DNA of 64,000 nt from an uncultured Kordia sp. (GCF_947496985.1 NZ_CANMEZ010000003.1:496001-560000), one strand, 5' to 3'; positions 42,770-52,009 are shown, numbered from the stretch's first letter. Made by a program: numbers and translations. The notes: generated by a model not told the origin, from the letters alone.

Positions 42770-43789
42770 ATGTACCAATTTCTTGTAAAACCCATCCTTT
42801 TTCTATTCGATCCAGAAAAAGTTCATCACTTTACGTTCTCTTTAATTAGAACATTGTGTAAAATTCCTTTAGTGGCAAGCATTTTTAGAGGAATCTATAC
42901 CGTAAATGACAAACGTTTAGAACGCACTGTTTTTGGTTTAAAATTTAAAAACCCTGTAGGTTTAGCTGCCGGATTTGATAAAGATGCGAAACTCTACAAT
43001 GAGTTATCAAACTTTGGTTTTGGTTTTATAGAAATAGGAACTCTAACACCGAAACCACAAGTAGGAAATCCTAAAAAACGCCTATTTCGCTTAAAGCAAG
43101 ATGAAGCAATCATCAATCGTATGGGATTCAATAATGGAGGTGTTCATGAAGCGGTTGAACGTTTAAAAAAGAATAAAGGTGTGCTGATCGGTGGAAACAT
43201 AGGAAAAAACAAAGTGACACCAAATGCAGCTGCTGTAGAAGATTATAAAATATGTTTTGAAGCATTATTTCCACATGTTGATTACTTTGTCGTAAATGTA
43301 AGTTCTCCAAATACACCAGGTTTACGTGAATTACAAGACAAAGAACCGTTGACTAAGCTTTTGACAACTTTGCAAACAATGAACAAAGAGAAAGAAGCTC
43401 CAAAACCAATCTTACTAAAAATTGCTCCAGACCTAACAAACGAACAATTAGAAGACATCATTGAAATTATAGCAGATACCAAAATAGCAGGAGTCATTGC
43501 TTCTAATACGACAATTTCTCGTGAAGGATTGAAGTCTGAAGATAAAGAGGAAAAAGGTGGATTAAGTGGAAAACCATTGACAAAACGTTCTACAGAAGTA
43601 ATCCGTTTTCTAGCGCAAAAAAGCAACAAAGCGTTTCCAATTGTTGGAGTAGGAGGAATTCACTCTGCTGAAGATGCATTAGAAAAACTAGAAGCTGGCG
43701 CAGATTTAGTCCAATTGTATACAGGATTTATCTATGAAGGTCCTAAACTTATCAAAAATATCAACAAACAAATTCTACAAAAAATGTAG
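42770..43789 (+). CDS. pyrD: Dihydroorotate dehydrogenase (quinone), class 2
   Basis: 339 residues. Class 2 features: an N-terminal membrane-associating helical segment ([20 protein letters not shown]), [11 protein letters not shown], the FMN-binding [12 protein letters not shown], the catalytic Ser in [15 protein letters not shown] and a C-terminal [26 protein letters not shown]. It oxidises dihydroorotate to orotate in pyrimidine synthesis, passing electrons to quinone. The ATG at 42770 fits the promoter position and the family N-terminus. Confidence 0.95.
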   Translation: MYQFLVKPILFLFDPEKVHHFTFSLIRTLCKIPLVASIFRGIYTVNDKRLERTVFGLKFKNPVGLAAGFDKDAKLYNELSNFGFGFIEIGTLTPKPQVGNPKKRLFRLKQDEAIINRMGFNNGGVHEAVERLKKNKGVLIGGNIGKNKVTPNAAAVEDYKICFEALFPHVDYFVVNVSSPNTPGLRELQDKEPLTKLLTTLQTMNKEKEAPKPILLKIAPDLTNEQLEDIIEIIADTKIAGVIASNTTISREGLKSEDKEEKGGLSGKPLTKRSTEVIRFLAQKSNKAFPIVGVGGIHSAEDALEKLEAGADLVQLYTGFIYEGPKLIKNINKQILQKM

Positions 43790-43810
43790 TTTGAAAACAT
43801 ACACTAAAAG

Positions 43811-43847
43811 AAAAAGTCCAATGTTATTTTACATTGGACTTTTTTTA
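43811..43847. terminator. Bidirectional terminator after pyrD
   Basis: Stem AGTCCAATGT/ACATTGGACT (43815-43824, 43831-43840) with A and T tails; between convergent genes. Confidence 0.88.
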
Positions 43848-43872
43848 TGTTATGTGTAATTATACGATGTAG

Positions 43873-44097
43873 CTATTCTGATGCTTCTTCTTCAGATGGT
43901 TTTCCAATTACAAATAATATAGCTCCTAGGACTATCATTCCAATGCGAATCGCCCATCCAGCAGATTCTCCCCACATATCTATCCACATTAAAAGTCTGA
44001 ATTGCATATCAAAAAAGTATAAAATAATGGAGCCAATCCCAAAAATGGCTAAGTACGTACCTATTGTTCTCATATGGTTTTGATTATTAGTTTCCAT
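43873..44097 (-). CDS. Small conserved membrane protein
   Basis: 74 residues from ATG 44097 (66 if the ATG at 44073 is used). It has two membrane helices, IGTYLAIFGIGSIILYFF and WAIRIGMIVLGAILFVIG, separated by a Trp/Met-rich loop (FRLLMWIDMWGESAG), and an acidic tail. Similar short proteins are common in flavobacteria with no known function. A longer reading from TTG 44142 is not convincing. Confidence 0.65.
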   Translation of the reverse strand: METNNQNHMRTIGTYLAIFGIGSIILYFFDMQFRLLMWIDMWGESAGWAIRIGMIVLGAILFVIGKPSEEEASE

Positions 44098-44157
44098 AAA
44101 TATATAAAAAATAAAGAAACTAGGTATGCGCTTTAAAATCAACTTAGTGAGTCGTAT

Positions 44158-45081
44158 TTATAAAAGTATCTTTTTAGTAATAATTCCATTTTCAGTTTGA
44201 AGTTTTACAACATATAATCCATTTTTAACAGCCGTTAAAGAAATAGAATACTCCGATGAATTTGTAGAAGTAGTATAGCGTTTCACTATGTTCCCAAATG
44301 CATCATAAACGTCCATCTTTTGAATGTTTTTTCGATTATAATTATACACCTGAATAGATTTAGTTGCAGCATTTGTACTAATAGCAATTGGGTTTTTAGC
44401 TGTAAAATCTTCTACAGATAATGAAACCAATGAAACGGTAAGTGTACCAACCTTTACATTAGAAAACGGAGCAATATTTTGTAAACTTGTAATAGGTTCT
44501 TGTGGAATTGTTTCTGTATTATCAAAAGAATAAGTGTCACCATTTTCTGTTCCTGCGTCATAAGGAAACAAATCCATTGTAATAGAAGGAAGCCAATCTC
44601 CGTTTGTATCCAACAATGACAAACTATTAACTTGAATCATCCAATCTGGACTGGGAGCAATCATAGAGGCTAAAGAAAGCAGTGGAAAATCTTTGTCAAC
44701 AGTAATACTTTTTGAAGCACTACTAGTGGGAGAAAAAGCATCAAAAACTTGTTCCAAATACAAATTTGCATTTCCAGCTGTAATCGCATTTAGTACTTCT
44801 TGATTAAAAGTGTCATTAATACCGCTTTCGGCAACACTTTCAATACCAGCGGAAGCAAATAATCCTGCACCAACAAACATGACATTGCTATTATGTGTAG
44901 CACCTACCAGATTTGACCAATGCGCATTTGAAGGGAAGTTTGTAGTAGGATGCGTGATAGGACTCCAAGTTCCTTCAAAAGTAATTGTATAATTGGCTGT
45001 TTGTGTCTGTCCAAAAACGGTAACAGTGCAAAATAATAAGACAAAAAAGAAAATACGAGACAACGTTTGAATAGCTTTCAT
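44158..45081 (-). CDS. Secreted spondin-domain protein with T9SS type A sorting tail
   Basis: 307 residues. Signal peptide, then a spondin_N domain (about residues 28-215; YTITFEGTWSPITHPTTNFPSNAHWSNLVGATH, here recognised by TFEGTWSP, HWSNLVGATHN and PSPDWMIQVNSLSLLD). It ends with a C-terminal T9SS tail (VYDAFGNIVKRYT ... TKKILL). Spondin_N is a beta-sandwich with a Ca2+ site first known from animal F-spondin and found in many marine bacteria. Probably a surface or released protein; ligand unknown. Confidence 0.88.
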   Translation of the reverse strand: MKAIQTLSRIFFFVLLFCTVTVFGQTQTANYTITFEGTWSPITHPTTNFPSNAHWSNLVGATHNSNVMFVGAGLFASAGIESVAESGINDTFNQEVLNAITAGNANLYLEQVFDAFSPTSSASKSITVDKDFPLLSLASMIAPSPDWMIQVNSLSLLDTNGDWLPSITMDLFPYDAGTENGDTYSFDNTETIPQEPITSLQNIAPFSNVKVGTLTVSLVSLSVEDFTAKNPIAISTNAATKSIQVYNYNRKNIQKMDVYDAFGNIVKRYTTSTNSSEYSISLTAVKNGLYVVKLQTENGIITKKILL

Positions 45082-45194
45082 AACAGGAAAAAGATGTTTT
45101 TCTTTACTAAGTCGTGCAAAAAAGCATCTTCATTACAAAAATGAAACTGTTTAATAAAAAAAACATACTTTTATACATCTAAAAAATAATAGAA

Positions 45195-45815
45195 TTGAAC
45201 ATAGAAATACTCATAGGGTTTATTGCAGCAACCTCACTTTTAGCAATTACACCTGGACCTGATAATATTTATGTACTCATGCAAAGCATTGTAAATGGTC
45301 GTAAATACGGAATAGCAACAGTTTTAGGATTAATGTCAGGTTGTTTAATTCATACGACGGTAGTTGCCTTTGGCGCTTCAACAATATTAAAGCAAAATCC
45401 AACCTTATTCTTTATCATAAAACTATTTGGAGCTATATATTTGGTGTATTTAGCATACAAAGTATTCAAAAGTTCAGGTGATATAGAATTAGGAAACGAT
45501 GCAATTCCTAAAAAAAGTGTTTTTGAGCTCTTCAAGCAAGGATTTATTATGAATGTGTTAAATCCGAAAGTAACTTTATTCTTTTTAGCATTATTTCCAG
45601 GGTTTCTTTTTAGTGAAACAATGAATAAAGTAATTCAATTTTATATTCTTGGATTGCTATTTATTTTGGTTTCGTTTGTTGTATTTGGTTCGATAGCTGT
45701 CTTGGCAGGAACTATTTCTGAAACGATTAAAAAAAATAAAAATATTGGAGTTTTTATGAAATGGCTGCAAATCGTCGTTTTTATAGGAATTGCAATATTC
45801 ATAATGGTTACCTAG
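45195..45815 (+). CDS. LysE family amino-acid/metabolite exporter
   Basis: 206 residues with about six membrane helices. The LysE/RhtB signature is visible as ATSLLAITPGPDNIYVLMQS near the N-terminus and GFIMNVLNPKVTLFFLALFPGF. The start is a TTG at 45195; no ATG lies upstream before an in-frame stop at 45180, and the family N-terminus begins here. It exports amino acids or similar compounds. The next gene starts one base after its stop. Confidence 0.85.
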   Translation: MNIEILIGFIAATSLLAITPGPDNIYVLMQSIVNGRKYGIATVLGLMSGCLIHTTVVAFGASTILKQNPTLFFIIKLFGAIYLVYLAYKVFKSSGDIELGNDAIPKKSVFELFKQGFIMNVLNPKVTLFFLALFPGFLFSETMNKVIQFYILGLLFILVSFVVFGSIAVLAGTISETIKKNKNIGVFMKWLQIVVFIGIAIFIMVT

Positions 45816-45816
45816 T

Positions 45817-46560
45817 ATGATTCAATTTAAACTTTTACCAAAATGGTTTTCTATATTCTTCATAAGTTTTATTTTATGCACAATTATTGGAACACAAACA
45901 CATGAGTTAGGACATATTGCAGTTGCTAAATATTTAGGTTATGAAACTCAACTTAGTTATGGAAGTATGTCATACCATCAAAAAGGATTTTCAGAAGACC
46001 AAGATGTGCAAAAATGGCGAAGTATGTTTGAAAAAATAGGTTCATATGATAACTTCACAGAACAGGAAAAGCAAGAGGTAAATGCATTGTATGATAAAAT
46101 TCAAGAAAAATTCCCAAATAATCCTTTAAAAAGTTTCTATGTCACACTTGGTGGGCCTTCTCAAACTATTCTAACATGTTTTATTGGATTATTTTTATTG
46201 GCATATAGAAATAGAAGAAAAGAAGAAAATTTCAAAATTATAGATTGGGTTTCGGTATTTTTATCACTTTTCATACTACGAGAAGTATTCAATACTGTTA
46301 TGGCTGGAGTAAGATATCTCATTAACGGAACCAAACGTTTCAGAGGAGACGAATTTTATATCTCCGAATATTTAGGGCTCAATTATTGGACAGTTCCTGT
46401 AATGACTGCAATTTTAGGAGCAATCATTGCAAGCTTTATTATTTTCATGATCATTCCAATTAAATATAGATTTACATTTATTGTTGCTGGATGTGTAGGA
46501 AGCGTATCTGGATTTATTTTATGGTTCAATTTTTTAGGACCTTGGCTATTTCATTCCTAA
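45817..46560 (+). CDS. M50-like membrane metalloprotease
   Basis: 247 residues. A zinc-protease motif HELGH occurs at residues 29-33 within the first membrane helix. A second conserved segment is LGGPSQTILTCFIGL (position of the family's NPD/GPx motif, here GGPSQ instead of NP). Four or more helices are predicted. The layout resembles site-2-type intramembrane proteases, but the second metal ligand (Asp of NPDG) is not clear, so it may be a divergent or inactive member. Co-transcribed with the LysE gene. Confidence 0.65.
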   Translation: MIQFKLLPKWFSIFFISFILCTIIGTQTHELGHIAVAKYLGYETQLSYGSMSYHQKGFSEDQDVQKWRSMFEKIGSYDNFTEQEKQEVNALYDKIQEKFPNNPLKSFYVTLGGPSQTILTCFIGLFLLAYRNRRKEENFKIIDWVSVFLSLFILREVFNTVMAGVRYLINGTKRFRGDEFYISEYLGLNYWTVPVMTAILGAIIASFIIFMIIPIKYRFTFIVAGCVGSVSGFILWFNFLGPWLFHS

Positions 46561-46571
46561 AATTAAAATAC

Positions 46572-46620
46572 ATTAAAGATAAATAATGGCAAATCATCTT
46601 TAATGAATGATTTGCCATTA
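46572..46620 (-). terminator. Terminator of peptide gene 46630-46806
   Basis: A perfect 14-bp stem TAATGGCAAATCAT/ATGATTTGCCATTA (46584-46597, 46607-46620) with a 9-base loop and a T-rich tract on the minus strand. It lies directly after the peptide stop and faces the rightward M50-like gene. Confidence 0.65.
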
Positions 46621-46629
46621 GTACTACTA

Positions 46630-46806
46630 TTAATCATCAGGGCAACCTAACTTAGTAACACAGATAATAGCACAAGATAATGTGGTAAAGCAAAAAGGTA
46701 AAATAGTAGTAAAAGTTATATTTCCTTCTTTTCCTCCAGTCATTTGATCAAGATTAGAAATCGATTTTTTATTCAATTTCAAATTTTTTAAACTTTTTTT
46801 CTTCAT
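46630..46806 (-). CDS. Putative class I lanthipeptide-like precursor peptide 2
   Basis: 58 residues. Leader MKKKSLKNLKLNKKSIS followed by NLDQMTGGKEG: the LKLNKKSISNL segment matches the leader motif of Bacteroidota class I lanthipeptide precursors, and TGG is a double-Gly-type cleavage site. The predicted core holds four Cys and six Thr/Ser (FTTILPFCFTTLSCAIICV, TKLGCPDD) and is unusually hydrophobic. A TAnnTTTG-type box (minus strand, 46854-46847) lies 41 bases upstream. No lanthionine synthetase or exporter is nearby, so maturation enzymes would have to act from elsewhere. Confidence 0.75.
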   Translation of the reverse strand: MKKKSLKNLKLNKKSISNLDQMTGGKEGNITFTTILPFCFTTLSCAIICVTKLGCPDD

Positions 46807-47051
46807 AATAAATAGTTTTTAATGTTATATAATAGAAGTAAAAGAACAAAAGTATAACCTCATTTCATAAGTATTGATCCTATGATTATCGAATTAAAGG
46901 TGAAAGTATTAGGTTGAAAATTAAGCTATTTGTCATATTTATAGTAGATTTTTTCTGTGCGAATAACAACTATAAAAGTACGGTTAAGACCAAAAGTAAA
47001 AAAGAGTGAAAACTGTTCAAAAAAAATATTTCCTAAAACGTTTTCGTTGAT

Positions 47052-47059
47052 TATCTTTG
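47052..47059 (+). promoter_or_regulatory. Possible -7 box before the HMG-CoA lyase gene
   Basis: TATCTTTG fits TAnnTTTG, only 8 bases before the ATG at 47067. No -33 TTG was found at the right distance, so this would give an almost leaderless transcript; uncertain. Confidence 0.3.
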
Positions 47060-47066
47060 ACAATCT

Positions 47067-47930
47067 ATGGAAAACATTAAAATTATAGAATGTCCACGAG
47101 ATGCCATGCAAGGCATTAAAATGTTTATTCCAACAGAAAAAAAAGTGCAATACATTCAGTCACTACTGCGTGTAGGTTTTGATACAATTGACTTTGGGAG
47201 CTTTGTATCGCCAAAAGCAATTCCGCAAATGGTAGACACGGCCGAAGTTTTATCAAAATTAGATTTAACTACTACAAAAAGTAAGCTCTTAGCAATTGTT
47301 GCCAATGTACGTGGAGCAAATGACGCTAGTATACATCCAGAAATTCAATATTTAGGATATCCATTCTCCATTTCTGAGAATTTTCAAATGAGGAATACAC
47401 ACAAAACTATAGCACAATCCATAGAAACTCTTCAGGAAATCTTGAATATTGCAGCAAAAACGAACAAAGAAGTTGTTGCTTATCTATCCATGGGATTTGG
47501 AAATCCGTATGGTGATCCTTGGAATGTGGAAATAGTAGGTGAGTGGACTGAAAAACTTTCCAATATGGGAGTGAAAATTTTATCACTTTCAGATACGATT
47601 GGCTCTTCTACACCAGATGTAATTGATTACCTATACTCGAATCTAATTCCTAAATATCCAGAAATAGAATTTGGGGCACATTTGCATACAACACCAAGTT
47701 CATGGCACGAAAAAATTGATGCAGCTTACAAAGCGGGTTGCAGACGTTTTGATGGGGCTATTCAAGGATTTGGCGGTTGTCCAATGGCAAAAGACGAACT
47801 CACAGGAAATATGCCTACGGAGAAGATGGTTTCGTATTTTACAACAGTAAAAGCGAATTCAGGTGTGCAAACTATGAGTTTTGAATCATCTTACAATGAA
47901 GCTTCTAAAATTTTCAATTATTATCACTAG
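47067..47930 (+). CDS. Hydroxymethylglutaryl-CoA lyase
   Basis: 287 residues, a DRE-TIM-barrel lyase. It has the N-terminal ECPRDAMQGI (Arg-Asp pair), FGSFVSPKAIPQMVD, the metal-binding GAHLHTTPS and the catalytic-loop motif FGGCPMAKDELTGNMPTE containing the active Cys. It cleaves HMG-CoA to acetoacetate and acetyl-CoA in leucine breakdown. The leucine dehydrogenase-like gene at 28144 could feed the same route, but they are not linked. Confidence 0.9.
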   Translation: MENIKIIECPRDAMQGIKMFIPTEKKVQYIQSLLRVGFDTIDFGSFVSPKAIPQMVDTAEVLSKLDLTTTKSKLLAIVANVRGANDASIHPEIQYLGYPFSISENFQMRNTHKTIAQSIETLQEILNIAAKTNKEVVAYLSMGFGNPYGDPWNVEIVGEWTEKLSNMGVKILSLSDTIGSSTPDVIDYLYSNLIPKYPEIEFGAHLHTTPSSWHEKIDAAYKAGCRRFDGAIQGFGGCPMAKDELTGNMPTEKMVSYFTTVKANSGVQTMSFESSYNEASKIFNYYH

Positions 47931-48116
47931 TTAAGCTTTTTAAATAGTAATATAGTTTAAAAGTGAGGTTTGAGGTTCTCGAAGATCAAATCTTAATACA
48001 TACTAGTAATATCTCAATACTATTGAAAATATTAACAAATTGTTATCTACGTAAGGTATTAGTGTTTATTATATAAAAAGTGGTATATTCGCATGCAATT
48101 ATATTTTAATTGCGAC

Positions 48117-49592
48117 ATGACAGCACACAACAACAAAATTTTAGGCGAAGGATTAACATACGATGACGTTTTATTAGTTCCCGCTTTCTCCGAAGTACTT
48201 CCAAGAGAAGTCAATATTCAAACAAAATTTACTAAAAATATAACGATCAACGTTCCTATCATCTCAGCAGCGATGGATACGGTTACTGAATCGGCTATGG
48301 CTATAGCAATGGCACGTGAAGGTGGAATCGGTGTTTTACACAAAAACATGACAATTGAGCGTCAAGCACAAAAAGTTAGAAAAGTAAAACGTGCCGAAAG
48401 CGGAATGATCATTGACCCAGTAACGTTACCATTAACAGCGGTTGTTTCTGATGCAAAAGCAAGCATGAAAGAACACAGCATCGGTGGAATTCCAATAGTG
48501 GATGAAAACGGAACGTTAAAAGGAATTGTGACAAACAGAGATTTACGTTTTGAGCATAACAATCAACGCCCAATAGTTGAGGTAATGACAAGCGAAGGTT
48601 TGGTTACATCTTCAGAAGGAACTTCATTAAAAGATGCAGAAGCTATTCTTCAAAAAAATAAAATAGAAAAACTTTTAATTGTAGACGACAACTATAAATT
48701 AAAAGGATTAATCACATTTAGAGATATTACTAAAGTAACACAAAAACCAATTGCTAACAAAGATTCGTACGGACGTTTACGTGTTGCTGCAGCTTTAGGA
48801 GTTACGGCAGATGCTGTTGATAGAGCAGAAGCACTTGTAAACGCAGGTGTAGATGCCGTTGTAATTGATACTGCACACGGACATACAAAAGGTGTGGTAA
48901 ATGTATTAAAAGAAGTAAAAGCTAAATTTCCAACATTAGAAGTAATTGTAGGAAACATTGCAACTGGTGATGCAGCTCGTTATTTAGTAGAAGCTGGTGC
49001 TGATGCTGTAAAAGTTGGAATTGGACCTGGTTCTATCTGTACAACACGTGTTGTTGCAGGAGTAGGATTTCCTCAATTCTCAGCAGTATTAGAAGTTTCA
49101 GCAGCTATCAAAGGAAGTGGTGTTCCTGTAATTGCAGATGGAGGAATTCGTTATACCGGAGACATTCCTAAAGCAATTGCCGCAGGAGCAGATTCTGTAA
49201 TGTTAGGGTCATTATTAGCTGGGACGAAAGAATCGCCAGGAGAAACGATTATTTATGATGGAAGAAAATTCAAATCATATCGTGGAATGGGTTCTGTAGA
49301 AGCAATGAAACAAGGTTCAAAAGATCGTTATTTTCAAGATGTAGAAGCAGATATCAAAAAACTAGTTCCTGAAGGAATTGTAGGCCGTGTACCATACAAA
49401 GGAAATCTAGATGAGAGTATTCATCAATTTATTGGCGGGTTACGTGCAGGAATGGGATATTGTGGAGCAAAAGATATTGAAACACTAAAAGAGACTGGGA
49501 AATTTGTACGTATTACAGCAAGTGGAATTAATGAAAGTCATCCACATGATGTTGCTATTACGAAAGAAGCACCAAACTATTCAAGACGTTAA
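48117..49592 (+). CDS. guaB: Inosine-5'-monophosphate dehydrogenase
   Basis: 491 residues from the ATG at 48117; a second ATG at 48093 adds eight residues not typical of the family. The TIM-barrel contains [18 protein letters not shown], the catalytic Cys in [11 protein letters not shown] and the [17 protein letters not shown] phosphate loop. Two CBS domains lie at about residues 95-205. It catalyses the rate-limiting NAD-dependent step to XMP in guanine synthesis. A near-match -7 box TATATTCG (48084-48091) also favours the downstream ATG. A GCAATT/AATTGC inverted repeat (48095-48113) ends just before it. Confidence 0.94.
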   Translation: MTAHNNKILGEGLTYDDVLLVPAFSEVLPREVNIQTKFTKNITINVPIISAAMDTVTESAMAIAMAREGGIGVLHKNMTIERQAQKVRKVKRAESGMIIDPVTLPLTAVVSDAKASMKEHSIGGIPIVDENGTLKGIVTNRDLRFEHNNQRPIVEVMTSEGLVTSSEGTSLKDAEAILQKNKIEKLLIVDDNYKLKGLITFRDITKVTQKPIANKDSYGRLRVAAALGVTADAVDRAEALVNAGVDAVVIDTAHGHTKGVVNVLKEVKAKFPTLEVIVGNIATGDAARYLVEAGADAVKVGIGPGSICTTRVVAGVGFPQFSAVLEVSAAIKGSGVPVIADGGIRYTGDIPKAIAAGADSVMLGSLLAGTKESPGETIIYDGRKFKSYRGMGSVEAMKQGSKDRYFQDVEADIKKLVPEGIVGRVPYKGNLDESIHQFIGGLRAGMGYCGAKDIETLKETGKFVRITASGINESHPHDVAITKEAPNYSRR

Positions 49593-49611
49593 TTTATCTA
49601 TTTTTAAAATA

Positions 49612-49648
49612 AAATAAAGCCTGTTGCAATAAAGTAACAGGCTTTTTC
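49612..49648. terminator. Bidirectional terminator between guaB and two peptide genes
   Basis: Stem AAAGCCTGTT/AACAGGCTTT with A/T tails. Confidence 0.85.
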
Positions 49649-49665
49649 TTTATGTGAATTATTTA

Positions 49666-49857
49666 TTAATAATCATCTGGAGCGCAAGCATACGCACACA
49701 CTAAAATAAAGCTAGTATGAGCTCCATAGCATAAATCTGCAAAACGACTTGTGTAAATTGCTGAAGTTGTAATTCCTCCTTTAACTGCTTTTTCAGATAA
49801 GGTAGAAATTGTAGTTTTCTTCAAATGTAGGTTGTTTTTGATGTTTCTTTTTTTCAT
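49666..49857 (-). CDS. Putative class I lanthipeptide-like precursor peptide 3
   Basis: 63 residues. Leader MKKRNIKNNLHLKKTTIS, then TLSEKAVKGG (double Gly). The LHLKKTTISTL segment matches the LxLxKxTIxxL leader pattern of Bacteroidota class I lanthipeptide precursors. The core has three Cys and six Ser/Thr (ITTSAIYTSRFADLCYG, LVCAYACAPDDY). It lies 58 bases after peptide gene 4 on the same strand, so the two probably form one transcript ended by the shared terminator. Confidence 0.75.
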   Translation of the reverse strand: MKKRNIKNNLHLKKTTISTLSEKAVKGGITTSAIYTSRFADLCYGAHTSFILVCAYACAPDDY

Positions 49858-49915
49858 GATTTAAAATTTATAATTAATGTAAAATAATATTCTTAAAATT
49901 TAAATTGAAAATTGG

Positions 49916-50116
49916 TTATACAGGAAGTGTTCCTGTTCCACAATTAACAGCACAATTGATTCCTTGACTACTTATAGAGCCGCCACCATCACAAACTGTA
50001 GGATGATAAGAAGGACAATCTATAGATCCCATAGTTCCTCCTTTAATAGTATGTTCTTTTAAGTTTGCAACTAAAGTTTTTTCAAGTCTAAGTACTTTCA
50101 AATTCTTTCTTTTCAT
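49916..50116 (-). CDS. Putative class I lanthipeptide-like precursor peptide 4
   Basis: 66 residues. Leader MKRKNLKVLRLEKTLVANL, then KEHTIKGG; core with four Cys and many Gly/Ser (CPSYHPTVCDGGGSISS, NCAVNCGTGTLPV). Leader spacing parallels peptide 3 (charged start, Leu-x-Leu-x-Lys, double Gly at about residue 26-27), although the cores differ. First gene of a two-gene peptide operon. Confidence 0.75.
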   Translation of the reverse strand: MKRKNLKVLRLEKTLVANLKEHTIKGGTMGSIDCPSYHPTVCDGGGSISSQGINCAVNCGTGTLPV

Positions 50117-50240
50117 GATATTATATAGTTTTGATTTGATAACAAGATATTAAATCATACTGCGTTGGAGAAGAAAATCAAGCAAAGAAAACACAATTAC
50201 TGCCTCAAATTTATCAATTTGAGATAAGTTGATTCCATAA

Positions 50241-50278
50241 AAAAAACCTTGTATTTAAAAGGGATACAAGGCTTTTTT
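50241..50278 (-). terminator. Terminator of the Skp-like gene
   Basis: Stem CCTTGTAT/ATACAAGG (50247-50254, 50264-50271) with a T-run on the minus strand. Confidence 0.8.
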
Positions 50279-50299
50279 TATAAAATTGAGGTGTGAAAA

Positions 50300-50824
50300 C
50301 TACTTTTTCTCCTCTTGTAAATTAATTCCAAGTTTTGCAGCAACTTTTAAGGTTAAATCATAAACAGGGCTTGCATATGCTAACTCGTTTCCATCAAGTG
50401 TGAAAACTTGTGTAAACTTTTCTGCTTTTGCAATTTCTGCTACAGAAGCTCCAACTTTTTGGTATAATGGTCGCATCAATTCGTCTTGTTTTAATTGGAC
50501 TAACTGAGCTGCATTTTGTCTAAATTTTTGGATATCATTCTCAAGAGCAAAAATTTCTTCTTGCTTTTTCTTCTTTGCTTCAGGTGTCATACCAGCAAAT
50601 GCTTTATTTGCTGCATCAACTTCCGTTTTGTATGCATTCATTTTAGCATCCAAGTCATCTTGTAGTGTCTTTTCATACGCTGTAATTCCTGTTTTTACTT
50701 GTGCAATTTCAGGTAATTTAGAAACGAGAATGTTTATATTAACTGTTCCCACTTTTGACTGTGCTGAAGCAGTAAATGAACAAAGCACAATTGCTAACGA
50801 ATAAAGTAAATGTTTAATTTTCAT
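50300..50824 (-). CDS. OmpH/Skp family periplasmic chaperone
   Basis: 174 residues. Signal peptide (cut after TASAQ), N-terminal KVGTVNINILVSKLPE strand and a long coiled-coil arm (KTLQDDLDAKMNAYKTEVDAANK, KKKKQEEIFALENDIQKFRQ). A C-terminal Skp-like cap follows. It assists outer-membrane protein folding in the periplasm, matching the SurA/PPIase operon 2 kb away. Confidence 0.9.
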   Translation of the reverse strand: MKIKHLLYSLAIVLCSFTASAQSKVGTVNINILVSKLPEIAQVKTGITAYEKTLQDDLDAKMNAYKTEVDAANKAFAGMTPEAKKKKQEEIFALENDIQKFRQNAAQLVQLKQDELMRPLYQKVGASVAEIAKAEKFTQVFTLDGNELAYASPVYDLTLKVAAKLGINLQEEKK

Positions 50825-50918
50825 CTATTTGATATTTTATTTTTCAAAGTTGGCTAAAGTAATGAAAACATCATACCAAAAAAACGTTCTCACATAAAAT
50901 TAACGTTTTTTGGTATAA

Positions 50919-51152
50919 TTATTTTACTAATTGACCTCTGTGTGGCTTTAATTTGGCTCTCATAAACGGAACATCATCCTGATTAATAATCATAGAAGCA
51001 TTCGCATGCATCTCTGAAAACGCCTCTACTTTAATAGCTTCTCCGTCAATGCGTTCGAGTTTTATAAAGTCATTTAAGTGAATACAATGATGTTCAGCAG
51101 TACGTTTTGCAGCTGGACCTCTAAACTCCCAAATCAATTTTACTTTTGCCAT
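50919..51152 (-). CDS. Small conserved Bacteroidota protein, unknown function
   Basis: 77 residues, no signal or membrane segment. It has a conserved look (KLIWEFRGPAAKRTAEHHCIHL, FMRAKLKPHRGQLVK), basic and with a His pair. I recall such short proteins as widespread in flavobacteria, but know of no function. Confidence 0.65.
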   Translation of the reverse strand: MAKVKLIWEFRGPAAKRTAEHHCIHLNDFIKLERIDGEAIKVEAFSEMHANASMIINQDDVPFMRAKLKPHRGQLVK

Positions 51153-51207
51153 AAGTTATAAATTTCCACAAAATTACCATTCTTTACACAGAATATAAGG
51201 AAAAGAC

Positions 51208-51240
51208 ATAAAAAAAGCGAATGTTAATACATTCGCTATT
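51208..51240 (-). terminator. Terminator of the T9SS gene 51266-52009
   Basis: Stem AGCGAATGT/ACATTCGCT (51216-51224, 51229-51237), loop taat, T-run on the minus strand. Confidence 0.85.
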
Positions 51241-51265
51241 TCTGTAATTTTATTTGTGATAAAAA

Positions 51266-52009
51266 TTACTTTGCTACAATTTTAAAAGTTTTAGAAAAAT
51301 TAGGCGAAGTTATTTTTACGATGTAAATGTTGTTTTTTGGTAAATCTAAATATTTACTAAATGTACCATTAATGGCAATGTTTTTTAAATCAACTACTTG
51401 ACGACCTAACAAATTATAAATTGCAATATTAGAAGTTGTATTAACTCCAGTAATGGTTAATTTTCCGCTGTTGTAACTTGTACTTACTTTCGTTAAAGCA
51501 TGCTCATCACGATTTAATGTACTAGAATTTAAAGTAGCATCAACTAAATCAATATATAAATCTACACTTTGGTTATTTCCTCCACCACCAAATTGGTTTT
51601 GAAATAAAAAATCAATTCCTAAAATTGTTTGATTTTCAAGAGTAGGGAACAATTGACCTGGTGTAAATGTTATACTATATCTATTTGGAGGACTTGCAGC
51701 ATTTCCATTAGATATATTTAATATAGGTTGCCAGTTTAGGTCATTAAACATACCAGGAACTGCTTGAAAACTTCCAGAAGAAGTACGCAATCCAAGATAT
51801 ATATAAATACTGGATTGATTTTCAGTGTAAAAATTATTTATAATATCTAGATCTTCAAACTCGATAGTAATTTCATCATTTATATCAGCAGTTGTTGCTA
51901 CTAATGTATTAGAAGCTCCATCATATCCATTAAACTCGAAAACTTCTTCTTGAGCAAAAAGTGTTATAGATATTAATAAAAAGAAAAGTAAAATGTAATT
52001 TTTTTTCAT
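51266..52009 (-). CDS. Secreted protein with T9SS type A sorting tail
   Basis: 247 residues. Signal peptide (cut after TLFAQ), a beta-rich domain with acidic and Asn-rich loops (about residues 20-165) and a T9SS tail (GVNTTSNIAIYNLLGRQVV ... FKIVAK). The NQFGGGGNNQSVD stretch is low complexity. Function unknown; may be a surface or released beta-sandwich protein. Confidence 0.82.
   Translation of the reverse strand: MKKNYILLFFLLISITLFAQEEVFEFNGYDGASNTLVATTADINDEITIEFEDLDIINNFYTENQSSIYIYLGLRTSSGSFQAVPGMFNDLNWQPILNISNGNAASPPNRYSITFTPGQLFPTLENQTILGIDFLFQNQFGGGGNNQSVDLYIDLVDATLNSSTLNRDEHALTKVSTSYNSGKLTITGVNTTSNIAIYNLLGRQVVDLKNIAINGTFSKYLDLPKNNIYIVKITSPNFSKTFKIVAK

Noticed and set aside
46926-47150. 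74-codon leftward frame before HMG-CoA lyase
   Set aside because: It overlaps the well-supported start of the lyase and has no recognisable features.
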